DNA of 61,905 nt from positions 1 through 61,905 of the IMG/VR virus record IMGVR_UViG_3300009085_001018; one strand, 5' to 3'. The translations under genes were made by a program, and so were the position numbers. Numbering within the stretch: the first letter of the stretch is position 1; every line of letters begins with the position of its first letter. Of the stretch, positions 39,894-49,183 are shown in pieces. The notes below the pieces were generated by a model. It worked only from the letters and a program-made list of their open reading frames with translations, did not search any database and was not told the DNA's origin. This DNA comes from a virus.

Positions 39894-40912
39894 AAATTTT
39901 ATTTCTTTTGAATCCAGAGCAAGATTATGGTGAATATTTCTTATATAATGGTCTGTGTGAATTATTAGGTGAAGATAATATTATATTATACCCATTTAAA
40001 TTAAGTTATATGGGATTTATGGATATGTCGTATATGTTGCATAACGAAAATAAAAGAGGTATGACAGCACCAGCTGCATATGTTAAATCACGTAAAATAC
40101 GTTTATATCCATTTGAAGAAATAGTAGAAGAAATGCAACATATAGATTTGATAGTTCTAACATCGCCACGTCATTATCCGTTACACGCAATGGAATTTAT
40201 TAAGAAATTATATGGCGGTAAATCACCTAAACCATTAGCATTTTGTGATTTTGAAGATGGTGATAATATCTGTACCGATATTATAGAAGAATATAAACCA
40301 CAATTTATATTTAAACGTGAATTGATACGTCAAATTGATAATATTTATCCATTACCATTTTCTGCATGTGTTCCACATTTAGATATTTATGAGGATTTAT
40401 GCAAGCTAGATAAAACACTTGATGTTTTTGCTTTATTTGGTAATACACATCCGTTGCGTGAAAGAGTGATCAAGTTTCTTTTAGAGCAGAATTTAAACAA
40501 TTCATATATTGGAATTGATACTGGTGCATTACCATGGCAAGATGAAAAGAGATTCCATATTCCTCCATTAAAGGGGTATATTGATTACTTAAAAACTATG
40601 GCATCAGCTAAAATAAATATAATTGTCCGTGGACATGGTAGAGATACAGTACGGTATTGGGAAGCAGCATCTTTTGAGACATTAATGTTAATTAAAGATC
40701 CAGGGATTATAATTCCTAATCCATATATTGATAAAGTGCATTGTGTTTATTTTAATGATATTTATGATTTACGTGAAAAAATAGATTATTATTTATCACA
40801 TGAACAAGAACGTAAACAAATAGCAGAAGCATGTAGACAGCATACTTTCAAATACCATACTAATTTTGCACAAGCAGCATATTTTATTGATATTATTAGG
40901 GATAAAATATGA
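39890..40912 (+). CDS. Glycosyltransferase-like protein (CgeB/GT-B type)
   Basis: 340 residues. LIVLTSPRHYPLHAMEF and the C-terminal VRGHGRDTVRYWEAASFETLMLIKDP (donor-site Glu) suit the single-module GT-B fold of CgeB-like or Glyco_trans_1_2 proteins. The next gene is of the same broad type, and the two overlap in ATGA. The sugar donor is unknown. Confidence 0.7.
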   Translation: MKILFLLNPEQDYGEYFLYNGLCELLGEDNIILYPFKLSYMGFMDMSYMLHNENKRGMTAPAAYVKSRKIRLYPFEEIVEEMQHIDLIVLTSPRHYPLHAMEFIKKLYGGKSPKPLAFCDFEDGDNICTDIIEEYKPQFIFKRELIRQIDNIYPLPFSACVPHLDIYEDLCKLDKTLDVFALFGNTHPLRERVIKFLLEQNLNNSYIGIDTGALPWQDEKRFHIPPLKGYIDYLKTMASAKINIIVRGHGRDTVRYWEAASFETLMLIKDPGIIIPNPYIDKVHCVYFNDIYDLREKIDYYLSHEQERKQIAEACRQHTFKYHTNFAQAAYFIDIIRDKI

Positions 40913-41889
40913 AAAAATTAAATATTTTATTTTTAGCTGAATGGTATCCAGCTAATATACAAAGGTGGTTGGCTGAAGGATTCAGATATATTGGATGTAA
41001 TGTTAAATTGGCTGGTACTGTTGTTACAAATCATTATGGGATAACATGGCAAGAAAAAGATTTACCAAAAGTTATTATGGATGTTCCTAAACATGACCCA
41101 ATTGATTTAACTAATGTTGTAGATACTGCAGTGAAAAATGGTTTTACTCCTGATGTATTAATATTAAATGATTGGTGGGATTTTAAAATAGAAAAAACAG
41201 AAAACAGAATACCTTTTTTATTAATTGAACATGAGGGGTGGGAAGCTAATTTAAAACGTATCGAAGAGTTTAAACCAACCGCAGCTTTTACAGGGCAACC
41301 ATTTGGAGTTCATGCAGAACCAAGAAAAGCAATATATCAAGGTTTTACATGGTTACCTGGTGCTTGTTTACCCGCTATACATCCATTATTTGATTATGAG
41401 AGGGAATTTGATTTCGCTTTATTAGCAATGATGTATGACCCAAGACCTCGTATATGTAATGCGTTGCAAGATAAGGGGTTACGTATTAAATTTGGTAATG
41501 TAGGAATTGATGAATATGCTATTATACATAATAAGTCTTTAACTACTTATGCATGCTCTAATGGTCAAGAATATATTAAATGGCGTGTTTTTGAAGCGAT
41601 GTCTATGGGGTGTATTGTGTTAAGCGATAAATTCTTTTTAATGGAACAATTATTTACTGAAGGTGTTCATTACTTATCTGTTAAAACAGATAAATTAGAT
41701 GATGGGCGAACCGCACTAAATGTAAATGACTTGTATGATAAAATTATGCTTTGTAGAAGAAACAAAGACCTTGTTGAGCGTATAAGACGTAATGCTTTTA
41801 TAGAAGTGCGTTCTAAACATACATATCTTGATAGAGCCCATATGATGTTAAAAAAAGCTGAGATTATTAAAACTGATTTTAAATTTTGA
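40909..41889 (+). CDS. Glycosyltransferase-like protein (CgeB/GT-B type)
   Basis: 326 residues. The N-terminal half has ILFLAEWYPANIQRWLAEGFRY; the C-terminal half has YIKWRVFEAMSMGCIVLSD, a donor-site segment close to that of the previous gene. Likely a paralogue-type pair of glycosyltransferases, acting at successive steps. Stop overlaps the start frame of the next gene. Confidence 0.75.
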   Translation: MKKLNILFLAEWYPANIQRWLAEGFRYIGCNVKLAGTVVTNHYGITWQEKDLPKVIMDVPKHDPIDLTNVVDTAVKNGFTPDVLILNDWWDFKIEKTENRIPFLLIEHEGWEANLKRIEEFKPTAAFTGQPFGVHAEPRKAIYQGFTWLPGACLPAIHPLFDYEREFDFALLAMMYDPRPRICNALQDKGLRIKFGNVGIDEYAIIHNKSLTTYACSNGQEYIKWRVFEAMSMGCIVLSDKFFLMEQLFTEGVHYLSVKTDKLDDGRTALNVNDLYDKIMLCRRNKDLVERIRRNAFIEVRSKHTYLDRAHMMLKKAEIIKTDFKF

Positions 41890-41903
41890 TATTAGGGGGT
41901 AAA

Positions 41904-42833
41904 ATGGATAAAAATGAAAACAAAGATGATACATTAACAACATTATCTAAATCTGAAATAGCTAAATGTAGAAATTTACCAGAATATCCATGGCACAATG
42001 AATTTGAACGTTGGGGATTTGAAAATGAACATGGTGAATTATATGGTGAATTACGTAAGTATTGGGTACCAAGACTAAAATATACATATGATCCTTATTG
42101 GGAAAATTTTGACCAGGCAGGTATTGGTATGCAAGCAACTATTATTACTGATGGCTTTTATAAAACCCCTTCTAATAAAATAATTTTAGATGTTGGCGCT
42201 GGGCGGGGTGATTTAATGGTATATTTATCAAGATTTGGTAATAAAATTATAGGACTTGACGCTGGTTTAGCGGCACAGAAATTATATTATGATGAAAAAA
42301 GGTATGAATATTGTACATTATTATATATGGATGTTTCGCGTGATAGATTCCCCTTTCCCGATAATGTTTTTGATATTGTTTTTTTTACAGAAACAGTAGA
42401 ACACTTAAGTGATCCTATGCATGCATGTATGGAAATTAAAAGAGTTTTAAAAGAAAATGGTGAATTAGTAGTAACTTTCCCTGAAGCAGAAGATCAAAAA
42501 GGTTATTGGAGAGGTAATCATTCTTTTGTATATCCTGGTTTATTTTATCGTAAAAATTTTAGACGTTTTATGATACAATTATTTTTTAAACAAATTAAAT
42601 ACGCTAAAAATGGTGATACGGGAAAATATATTTTTAAAAATATTAAAGAAGGTTTTATTAATCCTGTTGCAATGGCGAAGGGGGATTGGCAAGGAAATTT
42701 AGTATATAAAGATATCCGAATGCCTAATGAGGATATGGAAAAAGAATGGAAAGATTTTACTATACAAGATATGTACGATATGAACACTGCTCAAGAAAAA
42801 ATTGATTTTATGCGCATTAGTAATGAAGATTGA
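41904..42833 (+). CDS. SAM-dependent methyltransferase
   Basis: About 309 residues from the ATG at 41904, with TTAGGGGGT upstream; the ATG at 41886 lacks a site. IILDVGAGRGDLMVYL (motif I), FDIVFFTETVEHLSDP and ELVVTFPEAEDQKGYW are class I motifs. The extra N-terminal 85 residues (rich in Trp/Tyr) may bind the acceptor. Sugar or glycan methylation is likely. Confidence 0.8.
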   Translation: MDKNENKDDTLTTLSKSEIAKCRNLPEYPWHNEFERWGFENEHGELYGELRKYWVPRLKYTYDPYWENFDQAGIGMQATIITDGFYKTPSNKIILDVGAGRGDLMVYLSRFGNKIIGLDAGLAAQKLYYDEKRYEYCTLLYMDVSRDRFPFPDNVFDIVFFTETVEHLSDPMHACMEIKRVLKENGELVVTFPEAEDQKGYWRGNHSFVYPGLFYRKNFRRFMIQLFFKQIKYAKNGDTGKYIFKNIKEGFINPVAMAKGDWQGNLVYKDIRMPNEDMEKEWKDFTIQDMYDMNTAQEKIDFMRISNED

Positions 42834-42862
42834 TAATTTTAAGATAAAAGGAGAAAAAAGGA

Positions 42863-43927
42863 ATGAAACGGATATTAATTACGGGTGCTGGTGGGGCGCC
42901 AGCAGTTAATTTTATTAATTCTTTACGTTTAGTTGATGAACCAATGTATTTAGTTGGTACAGATATGAATAAATGGCATTTAGAATGGCCAGATTTAGAT
43001 AAAGCATATGTAGCTCCCTATGAAGCGACACACCCTAATTACATTAAATTTCTTAATGATATTATCAAAAAAGAAAAGATAGAATTTATTCATGCTCAAC
43101 CTGATATTGAAGTGCGTACTTTATCTGAAAATCGTAAAAAAATTAATGCCATGATGTTATTACCTAATAAAAAAACAATTGATATTTGTCAAAATAAATT
43201 TATTAGTGCTAACATTTGGGAAAAAAATGGAATACATTCTGTTAAGTCTTATACTATTAAAAATATTATTGATATACGAAGGGTCGGTAAAATTTTAGGG
43301 TATCCATATTGGATGCGTGCTTCTTCTGGCGCAGGAGGTCGTGGTAGTACTAAAGTAGAAAGTTTGGATATGGCTATCCATTGGTTTGGATATTGGAAAG
43401 CAAGAGATGTTGATTGGGTATTTATAGCACAAAAATTTTTAAATGGTAAAGATTTTGCTTTTCAATCTTTATGGAATAAAGGTAAATTAATTGTATCACA
43501 AGCACGTGAACGTCTAGAATATATTTATCCATATCTAGCTCCATCAAGAATTACTGGAACTCCAGCTGTTGCTCGGACCATAGCAAGAGATGATATTAAT
43601 AAGGTGGCTACCACAGCTATTACTTCTATAGATAAAAATGCAACTGGTATTTTTTGTGTTGATTTAAAAGAAGATAGTAATGGTGTTATTTATCCAACAG
43701 AAATTAATGCAGGAAGATTTTTTACAACAAGTTTATTTTTTAGTACAGCAGGTATTAATATGCCATATTATTATGTTAAACTTGCATATAATGAAAAATT
43801 ACCAAATTTGTTACAATACAATGCAATTAAAGATAATGTTTATTGGATAAGACATATTGATTGCCCAGCAGTTTTAATTTATGATGAAAAATTCAAAGCT
43901 GACGAATCTTATTGTAAAAAAGTATAA
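42863..43927 (+). CDS. ATP-grasp enzyme
   Basis: 354 residues. ITGAGGAPAVNFINSL starts the N-terminal Rossmann-like domain. LGYPYWMRASSGAGGRGSTKV near 147-167 is the ATP-grasp lid loop, and YPTEINAGRFFTTSLFF near 275-291 holds the metal ligands. Related to the carbamoyl-phosphate-synthase-like ATP-grasp group. It would join a carboxylate to an amine or alcohol with ATP, for example adding an amino acid or acyl group to a sugar; the substrate is not visible. Overlaps the HAD gene. Confidence 0.8.
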   Translation: MKRILITGAGGAPAVNFINSLRLVDEPMYLVGTDMNKWHLEWPDLDKAYVAPYEATHPNYIKFLNDIIKKEKIEFIHAQPDIEVRTLSENRKKINAMMLLPNKKTIDICQNKFISANIWEKNGIHSVKSYTIKNIIDIRRVGKILGYPYWMRASSGAGGRGSTKVESLDMAIHWFGYWKARDVDWVFIAQKFLNGKDFAFQSLWNKGKLIVSQARERLEYIYPYLAPSRITGTPAVARTIARDDINKVATTAITSIDKNATGIFCVDLKEDSNGVIYPTEINAGRFFTTSLFFSTAGINMPYYYVKLAYNEKLPNLLQYNAIKDNVYWIRHIDCPAVLIYDEKFKADESYCKKV

Positions 43928-44381
43928 ACTTCTAATCATGGATCTTGATGGTACTCTAGTTACTTTGAGATGTGATTGGGAAAAAGTTAAACAATTACGT
44001 AATTTAGGGCAAGAAGAAGAAGCACGAAAAATTGAATTGGAAGGAGTAAACGAAAGTATTCCCGTAGTTAGTGTCATTCACTTATTAAGACACTTTAAGG
44101 GTAAAAAAGCTTTATTTTCAATGAATTATAAAGATACAATAACAGCAGTATTGAAACAATTTAATTTATTATCAGAATTTGATATAATTGTTTCTAGGGA
44201 TTCTGTGTTTCATAAAAAACCTCATCCAGAAGGTTTACGAATAATTATAGATACATTTAAAATACCAAAAGAAGAAGTTATTTTTATTGGTGATAGAAAT
44301 ATTGATATTTTAGCAGGTAATAATTATGGTATTAGTACATTATTAGTACAGGAATTATCAAATGAACGATTATCCATATAG
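43881..44381 (+). CDS. HAD-family phosphatase
   Basis: 166 residues. MDLDGTLV near 20-27 (nucleophile Asp), SMNYKD (motif II), KKPHPEG (motif III Lys) and IGDRNIDILAGN (motif IV) are all present, so the active site is complete. Cap is short. Probably removes a phosphate from a sugar or sugar-phosphate intermediate. Overlaps the ATP-grasp gene by 47 bases and the methyltransferase by 20, so they are co-translated. Confidence 0.85.
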   Translation: MMKNSKLTNLIVKKYKLLIMDLDGTLVTLRCDWEKVKQLRNLGQEEEARKIELEGVNESIPVVSVIHLLRHFKGKKALFSMNYKDTITAVLKQFNLLSEFDIIVSRDSVFHKKPHPEGLRIIIDTFKIPKEEVIFIGDRNIDILAGNNYGISTLLVQELSNERLSI

Positions 44382-44910
44382 AATTTTTAAATATATCAGC
44401 AATCAAGTTACAGAAGAAGGGGGTATTCTATTGCTTCTTTATAATATGACAAGAGGATTAAAACCAAATATAATAGTAGAGATTGGTACAGGTACATCTC
44501 ATACAACATCAGCATTTTTAGAAGCTTTAGATGAAATAAATAAGCCAGCGTTATTATATACTATTGACCCAAATCCACATATAGAAAAAAGTATGGTTAA
44601 TCATCCTTTTCTATGTTCATATATTGGAACATCAGATGAGGCGTTTAATATATGGGGTAAAAATAGGTCAATAGATTTGCTTTATATTGATGGCAATCAC
44701 CATTATGAACAATTTAAAAGAGATTTTGAACAATGGTCAAAATATTTATCTAATAATGGTTATATTTTAATTCATGATACAAATAATCATTGGTGGCCAG
44801 ATATACCAATAGTAATTAAAGAAATTAGAAACACCAATCAATGGGATATGATAGAATTACCTTATGGATATGGAATAGTTATAATGCACAGGAGACAAAA
44901 TGAGTCTTAA
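44362..44910 (+). CDS. SAM-dependent methyltransferase (MTase_24/CmcI-like)
   Basis: 182 residues. IVEIGTGTSHTTSAFLEAL (motif I), LLYTIDPNPH, IDLLYIDGNHHYEQFKRDFEQW and YILIHDTNNHWW fit the CmcI-like/MTase_24 group, which often methylates sugars or small molecules. IDGNHHY is a hallmark of the group. Overlaps both neighbours. Confidence 0.85.
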   Translation: MNDYPYRIFKYISNQVTEEGGILLLLYNMTRGLKPNIIVEIGTGTSHTTSAFLEALDEINKPALLYTIDPNPHIEKSMVNHPFLCSYIGTSDEAFNIWGKNRSIDLLYIDGNHHYEQFKRDFEQWSKYLSNNGYILIHDTNNHWWPDIPIVIKEIRNTNQWDMIELPYGYGIVIMHRRQNES

Positions 44911-45856
44911 ACATGTAGTTGTTGGTGGTGCTGGTTTTATTGGGAGTCATCTTGTTGATGCTTTGCTTAAGCGTGGAGATAGAGTTATTGTAATTGATAA
45001 CCTTTATTCTGGATCAATGAAGAATTTACAAGATGCTATGAAAAATAAAAATTTTAAATTTATTCATTTAGATATACAAGATATTGATAAAGTTACTGCT
45101 AACTTAATCAATCAGGATATAGATACATTGTTTAATTTAGCTACAGCTGGTTTATTATATTCATTAGTAATGCCTGAATGGTGTTGTGTTGAAGAATTAA
45201 AAATTGCACAAACATGCTGCTCTTTATCTAGAAATAAAATAATTAAAAAATATGTACATTTTTCATCATCTGAAGTTTATGGTAATGTATCTATTGTTCC
45301 ATTAGATGATCGTAATAAAAAATCACCAACAACACCATATGCTGTTGGTAAAAATGCTGCTGATAATTTAATTAAAACAATGATTGATATATTTAATTTA
45401 GACGCTGTTATTATACGCCCATTTAATAATTTTGGTTATAGACAAATAAATTTTGAATATCAAGGTATTATTCCTAAAACAATTAGATTGTTTAATTCTA
45501 ATAAGCCAGTGATTATTAATGGTAGTGGTGAACAAAAAAGAGATTTTATTTACGTCGAAGATATGTTAACACGTTTGTTCATGATCTTAGATTATCATTT
45601 TGATGTAAAAAATAAATATAAAAATATTATTTATCAAATTTGTTCAGGACAAGCTATACGTATTATCGATTTAGTAAAATTAATCGCTGAAATAGGTGAT
45701 TTTAAATGTAATGTTATTTTTGAAAAAGAACGGCCTGGTGATATAGATTGTCTTGTTGGAATTGAAACAAATATTAATCAAAAATATCCAACTCTAATAC
45801 CTATTGATGAAAGTATTGGATTTTTAATTAAAAAAGAGAAAGAAAAATGCGTGTAG
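44900..45856 (+). CDS. NAD-dependent sugar-nucleotide epimerase/dehydratase
   Basis: 318 residues. GGAGFIGSHLVDAL (NAD loop), FSSSEVYG (catalytic Ser) and YAVGKNAAD (Tyr-x3-Lys) complete the extended SDR active site. It probably epimerises or decarboxylates a UDP- or GDP-sugar; UDP-glucuronate decarboxylase and GalE-type enzymes are closest in pattern. Overlaps the next SDR gene by ten bases. Confidence 0.85.
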   Translation: MSLKHVVVGGAGFIGSHLVDALLKRGDRVIVIDNLYSGSMKNLQDAMKNKNFKFIHLDIQDIDKVTANLINQDIDTLFNLATAGLLYSLVMPEWCCVEELKIAQTCCSLSRNKIIKKYVHFSSSEVYGNVSIVPLDDRNKKSPTTPYAVGKNAADNLIKTMIDIFNLDAVIIRPFNNFGYRQINFEYQGIIPKTIRLFNSNKPVIINGSGEQKRDFIYVEDMLTRLFMILDYHFDVKNKYKNIIYQICSGQAIRIIDLVKLIAEIGDFKCNVIFEKERPGDIDCLVGIETNINQKYPTLIPIDESIGFLIKKEKEKCV

Positions 45857-46791
45857 CCATTTTGGGTGCCTCTGGCTTTGTTGGTCGTAATTTAATGTTA
45901 AATCTCAATAAAAATTGGGAAGTATTTGCTTTTTATAATACAGCAAAAGATTTCCCAGAATGGTTTAAAACACATAAAATAAATACTTGCACCATCCTTG
46001 TACAACAAGATCTTGCAACATATACATGTTCAGAAAATTTAAATCTTGTCCCAAAACATTTTGATTTAGTTATTTCACTTATTGGTGATACGCGCAAGTT
46101 GGATAGTACTTTGTTACCATTACAAAATTTTAAGTCAGATCCCTTGGCATTAATTGGATTTTTTAAATATCATACATGTAGTAAATTGATTCATTTTTCA
46201 AGTGGATGTATTTATGAAGGTAATGCAGGAATAGTTAGTGCTGCAAATACAATAAATATACATCCATTTACACCATATGCGATTGCAAAACGCACAAGCG
46301 AGCTACTATTAGAATACTTTAGGTTAAATGGGGAAGTCGAGGAATACTTAAATGTTCGTTTTTTTGGTGCATATGGGCCTTATCAACGTGCAGATAAAAT
46401 ATCTACCAAATTAATTAAGAATTTTTATTTTGATAAAAAGCAGACAATAACATTGATAGGTAATGGACAAAATTTAATAGATGCAATGTATGTACAAGAT
46501 ACAATTGATTGGATATTAATGGTATCAAATCATGAATTTAAAAATCAGACAGTTGATTTTGGTTATTGTAATCCAATCACCATAGAGACATTAGTTCAAT
46601 TTGTAGCAGAGATCTGTGGTATAGAGAATCTAGATATAACTTGGGATATAGAAAATGCACCAAAAGAAAACTATTTTTTTAGATTAGCAGATACATGGTT
46701 TAGACCCGAAATACCATATAAATATGAATTTAAAGTAAATTTAGATACTGGTATAAAACTATTACAACAACATTTAGAAAAAGAAAGATAA
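45847..46791 (+). CDS. NAD-dependent epimerase/dehydratase-like protein
   Basis: 314 residues. ILGASGFVGRNLM (NAD loop), HFSSGCIYEG and PYAIAKRTSELL (Tyr-x3-Lys). The NAD loop is the GxxGxxG form of RmlD-like or epimerase proteins. Likely a reductase or epimerase of a nucleotide sugar in the same pathway as the previous gene. Confidence 0.8.
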   Translation: MRVAILGASGFVGRNLMLNLNKNWEVFAFYNTAKDFPEWFKTHKINTCTILVQQDLATYTCSENLNLVPKHFDLVISLIGDTRKLDSTLLPLQNFKSDPLALIGFFKYHTCSKLIHFSSGCIYEGNAGIVSAANTINIHPFTPYAIAKRTSELLLEYFRLNGEVEEYLNVRFFGAYGPYQRADKISTKLIKNFYFDKKQTITLIGNGQNLIDAMYVQDTIDWILMVSNHEFKNQTVDFGYCNPITIETLVQFVAEICGIENLDITWDIENAPKENYFFRLADTWFRPEIPYKYEFKVNLDTGIKLLQQHLEKER

Positions 46792-46798
46792 GATTTCT

Positions 46799-47626
46799 AT
46801 GGACGGTTTTTCAGTTATAATTCCTACTAGATATACATCGGGCGCATTAAAGTTCTGTTATGAAACACTCAAAAAACATTCAAAATTAGAGCATGAATAT
46901 ATTATTATTTGTGATATATATACATCTTGGCAAACATATAAATGGTTGCAAGATAATGAGATTATGTATTATCAAGCCAATTTATGCAATTGGTATGCTT
47001 TGATGAATTTGGGGGCAACAAAAGCCACTAAAGAATATCTCGCTTTTTTTCAAGATGATTTATTAGTATCAAAAGATTGGGATATTAATATGAGTAAATA
47101 TTTAAATCATCATGTTATTTTAGCACCTACATATTTACAAGGTTTTGAAATTGGAAATGGGTTTGGATTTGAAACAGGATCAAAAATTGGTGTTCTTACA
47201 CAAGATGATTTTCATATGGATGAATTTAATGAATATTGTAATATTAATACAAAAGAAGGTTTAATACAAGAAATATTTGGACATTTTCCAGAAATAATTG
47301 CTAAAGACACATTTAATAAATTAGGAGGATATACTACATTTACATGGAATGATGATATGCATATCCACCATGAAGATGGATTAAAATATAGACTAGGGTG
47401 CCAAGGGGGGAATAATTTTACTGTAAAAAGTGCTTTTTCTTACCATTTTCCAAATATTTTTAGAGACCTTACGCCTTTATATGGTTATTATATAAATCGT
47501 GGTTTAGCACATTATCCTTTAATTTGTAATAAATGTTCAATACATAAAGCGGGTAAAGAAGTTTCTTATGAAGAAATGTTTGTCGCTATGCATAAAGGGT
47601 CTTGGACATGTCAACATTGTAGATAA
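46799..47626 (+). CDS. GT-A glycosyltransferase
   Basis: 275 residues. FSVIIPTRYTSGALKFC (start of the fold), YLAFFQDDLLVSKDW (DxD-type QDD) and ETGSKIG, DTFNKLGGYTTFTWNDDMHIHHEDGLKYRL resemble GT2-type active sites. C-terminal Cys (CNKC, CQHC) could bind zinc. Sugar transfer to an unknown acceptor. Confidence 0.75.
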   Translation: MDGFSVIIPTRYTSGALKFCYETLKKHSKLEHEYIIICDIYTSWQTYKWLQDNEIMYYQANLCNWYALMNLGATKATKEYLAFFQDDLLVSKDWDINMSKYLNHHVILAPTYLQGFEIGNGFGFETGSKIGVLTQDDFHMDEFNEYCNINTKEGLIQEIFGHFPEIIAKDTFNKLGGYTTFTWNDDMHIHHEDGLKYRLGCQGGNNFTVKSAFSYHFPNIFRDLTPLYGYYINRGLAHYPLICNKCSIHKAGKEVSYEEMFVAMHKGSWTCQHCR

Positions 47627-47652
47627 TATTTATTTATATATAAGGAGTATAT

Positions 47653-47847
47653 ATGGTTAATGAAGAATTATTAAATATTTATGGATGTCCGATATGTAAA
47701 AGTAGATTAAGCTGGAATCAAGAAGCAAGAACATTAACTTGTGTTAGATGTAACAAAATATATAATATTACTAAAAGCGATGTTCCAATATTATTAACAG
47801 ATGAAGCTGAATATGCGAGAAGATACAAACAAAATTATAATGTATAA
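47653..47847 (+). CDS. Trm112-like zinc protein, probable N-terminal half of a split methyltransferase
   Basis: 64 residues: CPICKSRLSW near 12-21 and CVRCNKIY near 32-39, the zinc-ribbon pattern of Trm112/YcaR-like proteins. Trm112-like domains often lie in front of class I methyltransferase domains. The homing endonuclease gene begins nine bases after its stop, and a methyltransferase domain with no proper N-terminus follows. Behind AAGGAGTAT. Confidence 0.75.
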   Translation: MVNEELLNIYGCPICKSRLSWNQEARTLTCVRCNKIYNITKSDVPILLTDEAEYARRYKQNYNV

Positions 47848-47855
47848 AAAATTAT

Positions 47856-48659
47856 ATGCATAATAAAAAAACTATAATTTTTAATAATAGATCTCAAGCC
47901 CAAAGAAAACGTTTCTCTAAATTAAAAGAGAGAGAAAAGATAGGTATTGCGATTAAAAATAAATTTTTAGATCCACAATTTAGATTGAATAATAAAATAA
48001 GAAATCAAATACGCTGCAACGATCCTAAAATTAAACAATTAATGAGTGTAAGATCAAAAAAAGCTATGTCTGTTCCAGCAACTCGAAAAAAAATAAAAAG
48101 AATATTAATCAATTTATATAAAGATTCTAAATTAAGAAGAAGTATAGGGATTAAGGTTAAAAAGTCATTATCGAGTCCTATAATGAGACAAAAGATTAGT
48201 GATGGTACTAAAAAAGCATTTTTAAATCCCGAAATAAGAAAAAAAATAGGTGTTAATAATCGTGGTAAAAAATGTTATTTTTGGATTGATGGTAGGACGC
48301 CATTACATTTAATGATAAGACACTCATTTGAATATGGAGAGTGGATGAGAAATGTATTTAAAAAAGATAATTATGAATGTCAAGAATGTTTTAAACATGA
48401 TAATACATTAGAAGCTCATCATATTAAAGAATTTTGTATTATATTAAATGAATTTTTACAACAATATCCACAATTTTCACCAATTGATGATAAAAATATA
48501 TTAATTAGATTAGCAATTACATATCAACCTTTTTGGGATATTAATAATGGAAAAATATTATGTAAACAGTGTCATGATAAAATAAAACACAAATTAGTAA
48601 AACAAATAAGAAAGGATGAGATATGTGGTGGGACGGGCCTGCGCGATACCATTTTGTAA
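47856..48659 (+). CDS. HNH homing endonuclease with NUMOD3-like repeats
   Basis: 267 residues. Residues 1-140 hold several Lys-rich repeats of the form SP-x-MRQKISDGTKKAF / LNPEIRKKIG, like the NUMOD3 DNA-binding modules of homing endonucleases. The HNH nuclease has Cys175/Cys178, AHHI near 187-190, and Cys236/Cys239/His240. Such enzymes cut an unoccupied allele so the gene is copied in. It overlaps the methyltransferase fragment and ends 36 bases inside it. No ribozyme-sized intron surrounds it. Confidence 0.85.
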   Translation: MHNKKTIIFNNRSQAQRKRFSKLKEREKIGIAIKNKFLDPQFRLNNKIRNQIRCNDPKIKQLMSVRSKKAMSVPATRKKIKRILINLYKDSKLRRSIGIKVKKSLSSPIMRQKISDGTKKAFLNPEIRKKIGVNNRGKKCYFWIDGRTPLHLMIRHSFEYGEWMRNVFKKDNYECQECFKHDNTLEAHHIKEFCIILNEFLQQYPQFSPIDDKNILIRLAITYQPFWDINNGKILCKQCHDKIKHKLVKQIRKDEICGGTGLRDTIL

Positions 48660-49183
48660 ATAGAAATATGGTTTCTGATATACAAAGAGATTTACTTTTT
48701 GATTTTGTTAAAGGATTATGCGCAAGAGATAGAGAACATGCAGCGTTTGGTGTTGATGTTGGTGGTCCTGGAGGGCCGGAGATGTACTCTTTAGGTCTTG
48801 ATGTACATGCTTCTCCAGCACATAATGCAGTAGTAGGCGATGGTAATTGTTTGCCATTTCAAGATAATTCCTTAGACTACATCACATCTATAGCTTCTAT
48901 TGAGCATATACCAGGAAACCCAGTAGCTATTTTTCAAGAATGGATTAGAGCATTACGTAAGGGTGGTATGCTTGTTTGTTTTGCACCAGATATTAAAGCA
49001 TTTCAACATAATAATGAAGAAGAAATAAAGCTTGAATATCAAGCACCAAATGAACATACTGCGGAAGAATGGAAAAATATTGTATTACAATTACATGATG
49101 TAAAAATAGTACAATTTAACACTTTAGAAAATAACATGTATAATATTATAGTATTAGTAAAAATATGCAATACTGTCAAATAG
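48623..49183 (+). CDS. SAM-dependent methyltransferase domain, probable C-terminal half of a split gene
   Basis: 186 residues starting MWWDGPARYHF. VDVGGPGGPEMYSLG stands in for motif I, VVGDGNCLPFQDNSLDYI is the Asp-rich second motif, and SIASIEHIPGNP carries the ExH of class I enzymes. AAAGGAT within the end of the endonuclease gene provides its ribosome binding site. I infer that the HNH gene inserted into a Trm112-methyltransferase fusion, and the second half is now re-initiated. Confidence 0.75.
   Translation: MWWDGPARYHFVNRNMVSDIQRDLLFDFVKGLCARDREHAAFGVDVGGPGGPEMYSLGLDVHASPAHNAVVGDGNCLPFQDNSLDYITSIASIEHIPGNPVAIFQEWIRALRKGGMLVCFAPDIKAFQHNNEEEIKLEYQAPNEHTAEEWKNIVLQLHDVKIVQFNTLENNMYNIIVLVKICNTVK

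Noticed and set aside
47848-48622. Group I or II intron carrying the HNH gene
   Set aside because: Only a few non-coding bases lie outside the HNH frame and it overlaps the downstream gene; there is no room for a ribozyme core.
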